From NCBI RefSeq assembly GCF_001553935.1, contig NZ_CP014232.1:62001-126000 (forward strand): 64,000 nucleotides of DNA, written 5' to 3'. The position numbers and the translations under genes were made by a program. This stretch comes from Actinomyces oris. Its GTDB lineage: Bacteria > Actinomycetota > Actinomycetes > Actinomycetales > Actinomycetaceae. This document shows positions 45,696 through 53,418 of this stretch, one piece after another (within the stretch, counting starts at the first letter, position 1; each line of letters begins with the position of its first letter). The notes beneath the pieces were generated by a model, which saw only the letters and a list, made by a program, of their open reading frames with translations, was not told the DNA's origin and did no database searches.

Positions 45696-47291
45696 TCAGC
45701 TGCCCGAGGCCTCCTCGAGCGCGGCGCGACGCTCCGTGATGGCGGCGTGGGCAGCGCCGTCAGCCGCCCAGATGTCTCCGGGGAGCGTGCCGGGCAGGTA
45801 GGGGTTGTCGGTGGCGATGAAGCGGATCTCGTCCTTCTCGCCGGCCTCGACGGCGCGGCGCTGGGCCTCCCAGTCGCGCAGGGCCCCGAAGGCCCAGCCT
45901 CCCAGGGCGAGGATGGAGACCATGTTGATGACGGTCATGGCCCCCATGACAAGGTCGGACAGGCTCCATACGAAGGTGAGGGTGGACAGGGAGCCGACGG
46001 CGGTGGCCACGATAATCATGGCCCGCAGGGCGTAGTGCTTGTGCTGCTTGCCCTGGAGGTAGTCCATGTTGACCTGGGCGTAGGTGTAGTTGCCCAGGAG
46101 CGAGGAGTAGGCGAAGACGAAGATGATGACGGCCATGAGGTACTGCGCCCAGCCACCGAGGACGTTGGTGACCGATGCCGAGGTCAGGGTGTTGGCGGCG
46201 CCATTGGCAACCTCTGGGGCGGATTGAGCGGCCACCGGGTCGTAGACCCCGGAGAGCAGGACGATGAGGGCGGTGACGGTACACACCACGATCGTGTCGA
46301 CGAAGACGCCCAGGGACTGCACGAATCCCTGCTGGACCGGGTGGGGGACGGTGGCGGTGGCTGCGATGTTGGGGACCGATCCCTCGCCGGCCTCGTTGGA
46401 GAACAGGCCTCGTCGGGTGCCGTTGAGAAGTGCGGCGGTGAATCCCCCGGCGGTCCCGGCGAAGGCCTGGTTGAGCCCGAAGGCGCCCTCGAGGATGGAG
46501 AGGATCGCTCCCGGGATCGCGCTGGCGTGCAGCACCAGGATGGTCACGGCGATGAGCGCGTAGACCACGGTCATGATCGGCACGAGCCACTCCGAGACGG
46601 CAGCGACCGACTTGATGCCCTTGAAGATGATCGGCGTGGTGATGAGAACCAGTGCAACGGCGGTCATCCACGGCTCGACGTGGAAGGTGCTCTCCATCGT
46701 GGCGGCGATGGTGTTGGCCTGGGTGGCCTCGTAGGCGAAGCCGAAGACGAAGGTGATGACGACGGCGAAGAGCTTGGCGGCGGGCTTGGAACCCAGGCCG
46801 CGCTGGATGTAGTAGGCCGGGCCGCCGCGGAAGGTGCCGTCGGGGTGGGTGACCTTGTAGAGCTGGGCGAGGGTGGCCTCGATGAATCCGGTGGCCATGC
46901 CCACCAGCGCCACGATCCACATCCAGAACACGGCGCCGGGGCCACCCATGGTGATGGCGATGGCCACACCCACGATGTTGCCGGTGCCCACGCGGGAGGC
47001 CAGCCCGACGGCGAAGGCCTGGAAGGAGGAGATTCCGCCCTCCTTGCTGTCACGGGAGGAGGTGATGGCCCGCACCATGTAGGGGAAGAGCCGCAGCTGT
47101 ACGAATCCGGTCCGCACGGTGAAGTACAGGCCTCCCAGCACGAGCAGCCAGGCGAGCAGGTAGAGGAACAGGTACCCGGCGGCGTCATCGAGGATCTTGG
47201 CGCCATCGTTGAAGAAGCGTTCCAAGGATGCGGTCCAGTTGTTGCCTGCGCTGGATGCCGCACTGTTCAGGGAAGCCAGAACCGGTTGCAC
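45696..47291 (-). CDS. AGCS-family sodium:alanine/glycine symporter 1
   Basis: The 531-residue protein has about 10-11 membrane helices and the AGCS signatures GISSFQAFAVGLASRVGTGNIVGVA and GGPAYYIQRGLG. It imports small neutral amino acids with Na+. The GTG at 47291 follows GGAGGATC, so the start is well set. Unlike the other three it has an extended N-terminus (about 40 residues, Ser/Asn-rich) before the first helix. It is the last gene of a four-copy array; the 234 bases ahead of it hold a CCCTCC/GGAGGG hairpin and may carry a separate promoter. Confidence 0.92.
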   Translation of the reverse strand: MQPVLASLNSAASSAGNNWTASLERFFNDGAKILDDAAGYLFLYLLAWLLVLGGLYFTVRTGFVQLRLFPYMVRAITSSRDSKEGGISSFQAFAVGLASRVGTGNIVGVAIAITMGGPGAVFWMWIVALVGMATGFIEATLAQLYKVTHPDGTFRGGPAYYIQRGLGSKPAAKLFAVVITFVFGFAYEATQANTIAATMESTFHVEPWMTAVALVLITTPIIFKGIKSVAAVSEWLVPIMTVVYALIAVTILVLHASAIPGAILSILEGAFGLNQAFAGTAGGFTAALLNGTRRGLFSNEAGEGSVPNIAATATVPHPVQQGFVQSLGVFVDTIVVCTVTALIVLLSGVYDPVAAQSAPEVANGAANTLTSASVTNVLGGWAQYLMAVIIFVFAYSSLLGNYTYAQVNMDYLQGKQHKHYALRAMIIVATAVGSLSTLTFVWSLSDLVMGAMTVINMVSILALGGWAFGALRDWEAQRRAVEAGEKDEIRFIATDNPYLPGTLPGDIWAADGAAHAAITERRAALEEASGS

Positions 47292-47525
47292 GTGAGATCC
47301 TCCGTAGGGGTGGGACGACGGCGCGGGCGGGGTGGGCGTCGGGCGCGCGAACCAGCACGGGAGCGGTCCGGGATACACGTCCTGCCCACGTCCCCCTCCT
47401 TCGGGAGGGAGGGCACCGTATTCGCGAAGGCTACGGTTACAGTGTTTCGATTCGGTGACGGCCCTGTGGCGTCGCTGCCGCACGTGCGCGAGGCGGCGTG
47501 GTGCGTTGTGCGCGACGCCGCCCAT

Positions 47526-49001
47526 CTACCGGTCGTCTGCCCGCTCCCAGGCGCCTTCCGGCAGGGGTGCTGGAAGATACTCGGAGTCCCCGCGGAAGAC
47601 CGACTGGTCGCCCTCCGCAGTTGACATGCCCCGCCTGGCCTCCCAGTCCCTGAGCGCACCGACGACCCACCGGCTCAGGAGCACGAGCGCCACGAGGTTG
47701 ATGATGGCGCCCAGACCCAGGAGCACATCCGCCAGGGTCCACACGGTGGTCAGCTGCTGCACGCTGCCGACGCCGGCGCAGACGACGGCGCCGATCTGGA
47801 GCGCGCGCGAGACCCCGGGGCGGTCGGTGAGGTAGTCGAGGCAGACCTGGGCGTAGGAGAAGGCTCCGATGATGGTGGTGTAGGCCAGGACGACGACGAG
47901 CAGCGCCATGGGCCAGCGGCTCCACTCCCCCACGAGGTGGGCGATGGCGTCCTGGGTCAGGGTTCCCGCACTCTCCTTGGCGCTCACCCCGGGATGGAGG
48001 ACGTCTGCTCCGGCGACCAGAATCGCCAGCGCCGTCGCCGTGCAGACGAACAGGGTGTCCACCACGACCCCGAAGGCCTGAATGAATCCCTGCTGGACGG
48101 GGTGGCTCACGGTGGCTGAGCCCGCGGCGCAGGCGGCTCCTCCCAGTCCCGCCTCATTGGAGAACAGGCCGCGGCGCACGCCGTTGAGCAGCGCCGCGGT
48201 CATCCCGCCGGCCAGGCCGCCCAGCCCCTGGCGCAGGCCGAAGGCGCCCTCGATGATGGAGGTCAGCGCCTCGAGGGCCTGGACGGGGTGGGTCAGGAGG
48301 ATGGCCAGAACGAGCACCAGGTAGGCCAGCGCCATGAACGGGGCCAGGTACTCCGCCACGCGGGCCATGGCGCGCAGGCCTCCCAGGAGGACCGGCGCGG
48401 TCAGGGCCACGACGAGGACGGCTCCCAGACTCGGTGAGAGCCCTCCGGCCCCCTGTAAGGACGCGGTGATGGCGTTGGCCTGCACCATGGGCATGACCAG
48501 GCCGTTGGCGATGAGGAAGACGACGGCGAAGACCCCGCCCAGGATCGGCAGCCCCAGTCCTCGCGAGATGTAGTAGGCGGGACCGCCGCGGAAGGTGCCG
48601 TCGGGGCGACGCACCTTGAACAGCTGGGCGAGCGTGGCCTCGCTGAAGGCGGTGGCGGTTCCCAGGATCGCCACGAGCCACATCCACAGCACGGCTCCGG
48701 GCCCGCCCAGGATGAGCGCCAGGGCGACCCCGACGATATTGCCGGTCCCCACCCGGCAGGCCAGTCCGACGGCGAAGGCCTGGAAGGAGGTGATGCCGCC
48801 GTGGCTGCCGTCGCGGGAGCCGATCACTGAGGCGGCGATCGCGTCGGTGTGCCGCACTTGGACGCCCCGGGTCCTGACGGTGAAGAAGATGCCCGCCCCG
48901 ATGAGGAGCCACATGAGGCCCCAGGAGTAGAGCATGTCGGAGACGGAGGCCAGGACGGCGTCGACCTGGCCCATCCATGCGATGCGCCCCAGAGGTGCCA
49001 T
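47526..49001 (-). CDS. AGCS-family sodium:alanine/glycine symporter 2
   Basis: The 491-residue protein matches AGCS in GITSFQAFAVGLACRVGTGNIVG, GGPAYYISRGLGLP, GVRRGLFSNEAG and HPVQQGFIQ. The substrate-binding helices therefore appear intact. It starts five bases after the stop of symporter 3, so coupling is likely. Compared with its neighbours it has MVQANAITASL in helix 5 and a different N-terminal segment, hence the substrate may differ among copies. Alanine, glycine or serine are the known substrates of the family. Confidence 0.92.
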   Translation of the reverse strand: MAPLGRIAWMGQVDAVLASVSDMLYSWGLMWLLIGAGIFFTVRTRGVQVRHTDAIAASVIGSRDGSHGGITSFQAFAVGLACRVGTGNIVGVALALILGGPGAVLWMWLVAILGTATAFSEATLAQLFKVRRPDGTFRGGPAYYISRGLGLPILGGVFAVVFLIANGLVMPMVQANAITASLQGAGGLSPSLGAVLVVALTAPVLLGGLRAMARVAEYLAPFMALAYLVLVLAILLTHPVQALEALTSIIEGAFGLRQGLGGLAGGMTAALLNGVRRGLFSNEAGLGGAACAAGSATVSHPVQQGFIQAFGVVVDTLFVCTATALAILVAGADVLHPGVSAKESAGTLTQDAIAHLVGEWSRWPMALLVVVLAYTTIIGAFSYAQVCLDYLTDRPGVSRALQIGAVVCAGVGSVQQLTTVWTLADVLLGLGAIINLVALVLLSRWVVGALRDWEARRGMSTAEGDQSVFRGDSEYLPAPLPEGAWERADDR

Positions 49002-49006
49002 GAGAA

Positions 49007-50461
49007 TCAGCCCCGCTTCACCACGTCGTCGGGCTCCCAGATGCCGGGGACCACGTCTCCGGGCAGGAGGGAGTTGCCGTGGCCTACGAAGGCGGGCTCA
49101 GTGATGCCCCGGGCACGCTGGGACTCGAAGTCCCGCAGGGCTCCGATAACCCAGGGGGCCAGACGGACGATGACGACGAGGTTGAGCACGCCCAGGAGCC
49201 CCAGGGCGATGTCGGACAGAGCCCAGACGACGGGCAGAGTCAGGACGGTGCCACCGAAGGCCGCAGCAGTCAGGAGGATCCCGAAGATCTGCTCGGCCCG
49301 TCGTTCTCCGCCCAGGAAGTTGACGTTGACCTGCGCGTAGGAGTAGCAGCCCAGCACCGTGGAGAAGACCAGGACGAAGATGAGCACCACCATGGGCCAG
49401 GTGGTCCAGGGCCCCAGGTGCTCGGCAACGGCCTGCTGGGTGAGGATCGCTCCGACCAGGGAGCCGTCGCCGGGGTGGTAGGTCTTGGTGGTCAGCAGGA
49501 TGAGCAGGCCGGTGGCCGTGCACACGAGGATCGTGTCGACGAAGACGCCGAAGGACTGGATGAGGCCCTGGCGCACAGGGTGGGCGACGGTCGCGGTGCC
49601 GGCGGCATTGGGGACGGTTCCCAGCCCGGCCTCGTTGGAGAACAGGCCGCGACGCACGCCGTTGAGCAGCGCCGCGAGGACTCCTCCGGCGGTGCCGAAC
49701 AGCGCCTGATTGAGACCGAATGCCCCTTCGAAGACGCTCACCAGGACCTCCGGGAGCCTGCCAATGTTGAGGATGATGACCACCAAGGCCATGAGCACGT
49801 AGGCCAGCGCCATGATAGGGGCCAGCCACTCCGCGACGCGGGCCACGAGCCGGACACCACCCAGGACCACGGGTGCGGTCAGCAGGACGAGGAAGACCCC
49901 GACCATCCAGGCCGAGACGCTGGGGACGGTGGCGGTGATGACTTGGGCCAGTGAGTTCGTCTGCACCATGACCACCGTCACGCCGACTGAGACGATGCAG
50001 ATGGCGGCGAAGATCTTGCCCCACAGGGGCGAGCCCAGGCCGTTCTTGATGTAGTAGGCCGGGCCCCCGCGGAAGGTGAAGTCCCGGCCGCGCTCCTTGA
50101 AGATCTGGGCGAGTGTGGACTCCACGAAGCTGGTGGCCATGCCGATGAGGGCGACGACCCACATCCAGAGCAGGGCGCCGGGGCCGCCGACCACAATGGC
50201 CAGGGCGACTCCGGCGATGTTGCCGATGCCGACGCGCGCGGCCAGTCCTACGGCGAAGGCCTGGAAGGAGGAGATACCGCCCTGCGCGCCGGATCGGGAT
50301 CCGGACAGCGAGTTGACCATGGTGCCGAAGTGGCGCAGCTGAACCAGGCGGCTACGTGCGGTCAGGTAGATGCCGGCCAGGATGAGCAGGGCGGTCAGAA
50401 GATAGGTGTAGAAGAAGTCGTCGACGGAGTTGAGCAGGTTCTCGATACTGGTGAGGTTCAT
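49007..50461 (-). CDS. AGCS-family sodium:alanine/glycine symporter 3
   Basis: The 484-residue protein has AGCS motifs GISSFQAFAVGLAARVGIGNIAGVA, GGPAYYIKNGLGSPL and GVRRGLFSNEAGLG. Its ATG overlaps the stop of symporter 4 as ATGA, so the two are translationally coupled. Length and helix count are normal for the family. It lies third from the promoter-distal end in the array 4-3-2-1. Confidence 0.92.
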   Translation of the reverse strand: MNLTSIENLLNSVDDFFYTYLLTALLILAGIYLTARSRLVQLRHFGTMVNSLSGSRSGAQGGISSFQAFAVGLAARVGIGNIAGVALAIVVGGPGALLWMWVVALIGMATSFVESTLAQIFKERGRDFTFRGGPAYYIKNGLGSPLWGKIFAAICIVSVGVTVVMVQTNSLAQVITATVPSVSAWMVGVFLVLLTAPVVLGGVRLVARVAEWLAPIMALAYVLMALVVIILNIGRLPEVLVSVFEGAFGLNQALFGTAGGVLAALLNGVRRGLFSNEAGLGTVPNAAGTATVAHPVRQGLIQSFGVFVDTILVCTATGLLILLTTKTYHPGDGSLVGAILTQQAVAEHLGPWTTWPMVVLIFVLVFSTVLGCYSYAQVNVNFLGGERRAEQIFGILLTAAAFGGTVLTLPVVWALSDIALGLLGVLNLVVIVRLAPWVIGALRDFESQRARGITEPAFVGHGNSLLPGDVVPGIWEPDDVVKRG

Positions 50462-52005
50462 GCGTCGGCTCCTGTCGAGGCGGCGGGCTGGCTGCTGGCC
50501 GGGGTTGCTGCGGGAACGACGTCGTCGGCGGTGCTGTCCGCCTCGGCCAGGTGGGTCCTCTCGCCGGTCCAGACGTCACCGGGGAGGTCGCCGGGCAGGT
50601 AGGGGTTGCCCACGCCGTTGAACAGGGGGGCGACTCGTCCCGCCGCTCGCTGGGCGTCCCAGTCCCTGAGTGCCCCCACGCCCCAGCGGGCGAGCCAGAT
50701 GAGGGCGACCAGGTTGGTCAGGGTCATGACGGCCATGGTGATGTCGACGGTGTTCCACACGACGGTCAGAGTGGCAAGGGCTCCCAGCCCGGTGGAGGCC
50801 ACCGAGACGAGCCGGGGCAGCCAGCGCCACTCGGGCCGCTCGGAGATGAAGGTCATGGAGACCTCGGAGTAGGTGGCCGCGGCGATGATGGAGGAGAAGG
50901 CCAGGACGAAGATGACGATGGCCATGGGAATGGCCGTCCAGCTGCCGAGGGTGGCGGCGACGGCGTCGGAGGTCAAGGTTGCCGCGGCGTTGGGGGTCAG
51001 CCTGCCGGCCTCGACGAGGGCGGGGCTGTAGACCCCGGAGACCAGGATGATGAAGGCGGTTGCGGTGCACACGATGATGGTGTCGACGAACACGCCGAGG
51101 GACTGGATGAGGCCCTGCTGGACGGGGTGGGCCACGGTGGCAGTGGCGGCGGCGAAGGGAGCGGTGCCCTGTCCGGCCTCGTTGGAGAACAGGCCGCGGC
51201 GGGTCCCGTTGGTCAGGGCGGCGATGATGCCACCGGTCACCCCTCCGGCGAAGGGCACCGGGCCGAAGGCCGAGGAGATGATCGTGACCATAATCCCCGG
51301 GAGCTGGGTGATGTGGAGGGCGACGATGACAACGGCCATGACGACGTAGACCAGGGCCATGATCGGCGCCATCCACTCGGTGACGCGGGCGACCCGGCGC
51401 ACTCCGCCCAGGATGACCAGGGCGGACAGCCCCACCAGCACCGCGGCGGCGGCGCTCGGGCGCAGGTGCAGCGGGGAATCCGGGCCGATCACCCCGGCGA
51501 CGGCGTTGGACTGGACCATGATGATGGAGAAGCCGCAGGTGAAGATCGTCAGTCCCGCGAAGGCAACCCCCAGGGGGCGGCTGCGCATCCCGCGCGCCAT
51601 GTAGTAGGCGGGCCCGCCGCGGAAGGAGCCGTCGGAGTGACGGACCTTGAACATCTGGGCCAGGGTCGCCTCGAAGAAAGCGGTGGCCATGCCGACCAGG
51701 GCGACCACCCACATCCAGAAGATCGCACCGGGGCCGCCCAAGATGAGGGCGGCAGCCACTCCGAAGACATTACCGATGCCCACGCGGGCGGCCAGGGAGA
51801 TCGTGAAGGCCTGGAAGGAGGAGATGCCTCCTTGAGCCCCGGAACGCGATCCGGCCACCTGGCGGAACATGTCCGGCAGGCGGCGGAGCTGCACGAAGCC
51901 GGTGCGGGCGGTCAGCAGGATCCCGGTACCGACGAGCACCCACATGGTGATGTGGAGCGTGATCCAGTCCGAGACCGCCGCGAGCTGAACGGCGAGGGCA
52001 TCCAT
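50458..52005 (-). CDS. AGCS-family sodium:alanine/glycine symporter 4
   Basis: The 515-residue protein is the first gene of the array. It shows GISSFQAFTISLAARVGIGNVFGVAAA, GGPAYYMARGMRS and GTRRGLFSNEAGQG, and ends in a 35-residue Ala/Thr/Ser tail not seen in the others. The ATG at 52005 has GAAAGG about 13 bases upstream. No glycine riboswitch was recognised in the 123 bases before it, and the promoter is not clear. Confidence 0.92.
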   Translation of the reverse strand: MDALAVQLAAVSDWITLHITMWVLVGTGILLTARTGFVQLRRLPDMFRQVAGSRSGAQGGISSFQAFTISLAARVGIGNVFGVAAALILGGPGAIFWMWVVALVGMATAFFEATLAQMFKVRHSDGSFRGGPAYYMARGMRSRPLGVAFAGLTIFTCGFSIIMVQSNAVAGVIGPDSPLHLRPSAAAAVLVGLSALVILGGVRRVARVTEWMAPIMALVYVVMAVVIVALHITQLPGIMVTIISSAFGPVPFAGGVTGGIIAALTNGTRRGLFSNEAGQGTAPFAAATATVAHPVQQGLIQSLGVFVDTIIVCTATAFIILVSGVYSPALVEAGRLTPNAAATLTSDAVAATLGSWTAIPMAIVIFVLAFSSIIAAATYSEVSMTFISERPEWRWLPRLVSVASTGLGALATLTVVWNTVDITMAVMTLTNLVALIWLARWGVGALRDWDAQRAAGRVAPLFNGVGNPYLPGDLPGDVWTGERTHLAEADSTADDVVPAATPASSQPAASTGADA

Positions 52006-52128
52006 GGGATATTCAGCCTTTCACGGTGTCGCGACAGGTGGGGACGGCCCGCATGCTCTCATGAATCACCGCCCGGAACATAGTGCGGCCGTTCCTCAGG
52101 ACATGGGCGAGGGCCGACGCCACACAGT

Positions 52129-53325
52129 TCAGGCCCCGGTCGTGGCCTCGGGCGGGTCGGCGGGCGCCCAGAGCTCCTGGTGGTCGAGCACCAGCTGAAC
52201 GGGCCGGTCATCCTCATCCAGCCCCCAGTAGGCCTGGGCGACGCCGTACTGCCGGCCGGAATAGGTCGAGGCCCCGATGGGCCCCGATCCCGGATCCATG
52301 AGGAAGGCCCGTTCCACCTGACGCCCCACCCTGGAGTACTGCCGGTGGGTCATGCCGAAGTAGGCGTCGGCGTCAGCGATGGTGCCGTTACCCGACCTGG
52401 TGTCCACCTCATGCCACGAACTGACGTCCGTGGAGCGCGCCGATGCCGTCATGACGATCGCGTGCTTCCACTGCAACGGCTCGCGGTCCGCGAGGATGAC
52501 GCGCAGCGCGGCCACGCACCGCTCGCCACCCAGCGTGGTGAGCAGGGCCTGAGCCCGCGCCACACCGGGCTCGACCTTGAGGGCGCACAGGCACATCTCT
52601 CCGAAGGGGTCTCCCGCCGCCAGGTAGCTGCCGTGCGGGAACTGACCGATCTCCTGAATCTCAACCGGTCCAACCTCAGCATTGCGGTACATCTCAGCGA
52701 TGGCCCTGGCTCGCACAGCGGCGTAGGTCTCCGGGTCGTTCCTATCCCCGTCCTCCTCTCGCCACTCCAAGGTGTCGCTGAGGAAGACCTCAAAATAGTC
52801 CTCATTGAGCGCCTCGCAGGCCCAGGAGGCGGAGAACACGGCCGCGGGGTCGGGCATGTCCTCCTTGTGCTGGGCCTCCATCGGCTCCGTCTTATCGGCG
52901 GCGGCCTTCCAGGCCTCGAGCACGTCCTTGTCCACCAGTGGGGAGCTCGGCTCCTCGCGGTAGCCGTCAATGGTGTCGATGCGCCAGTCGTCACCGACGT
53001 GAACCAGCATCATCTCGATGATGGGGCGCCCATAGGAACGGATTTCTCGTGTGAGCCTCGCCCTGGCCATGTTGCCGTAGACCTCGATCTTCTCGATCCC
53101 GACAGTATCCGGGCTGAAGTCAGGAGAACTACCAAAGCTGAGGGCGTACTGGCGGTAGAACTCGCCATTCCTGTGCGCGACGTCGATCTCACGCAGCTTC
53201 TCCCTCCAGGCATCGAAAGCAGCAAGTGACGTCCCCTTCTCCTTGTTGTCGAAGAGCGGCTTGACCTCGGCATGGGCAGCGGCGTAGCCGGCGAGGAAGG
53301 CCTCGATGCGGGCACGGGGGTCCAT
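52129..53325 (-). CDS. NTF2-like plus DUF4241-like protein, possible orphan immunity protein
   Basis: The 398-residue protein is soluble and has no signal peptide. The ATG at 53325 has AGGAG seven bases upstream; a longer frame would overlap the helicase promoter and is not supported. Residues 1-150 look like an NTF2 fold of the type found in toxin-immunity proteins (ARARLTREIRSYGRPI and VGDDWRIDTIDGY). The C-terminal half, with QFPHGSYLAAGDPFGEM and a VDTRSGNGTIADADAYF segment, resembles DUF4241. Both assignments are from pattern memory and are tentative. No toxin gene is adjacent. Confidence 0.6.
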   Translation of the reverse strand: MDPRARIEAFLAGYAAAHAEVKPLFDNKEKGTSLAAFDAWREKLREIDVAHRNGEFYRQYALSFGSSPDFSPDTVGIEKIEVYGNMARARLTREIRSYGRPIIEMMLVHVGDDWRIDTIDGYREEPSSPLVDKDVLEAWKAAADKTEPMEAQHKEDMPDPAAVFSASWACEALNEDYFEVFLSDTLEWREEDGDRNDPETYAAVRARAIAEMYRNAEVGPVEIQEIGQFPHGSYLAAGDPFGEMCLCALKVEPGVARAQALLTTLGGERCVAALRVILADREPLQWKHAIVMTASARSTDVSSWHEVDTRSGNGTIADADAYFGMTHRQYSRVGRQVERAFLMDPGSGPIGASTYSGRQYGVAQAYWGLDEDDRPVQLVLDHQELWAPADPPEATTGA

Positions 53326-53418
53326 CGTTCTCCTACGGCAGACTGGACGGACGGTAGGTGCCCAGCATGCCACAGGCCGGCAGCGCCGCCTGTCGTACCC
53401 ACGTGAGACGATGACGCC

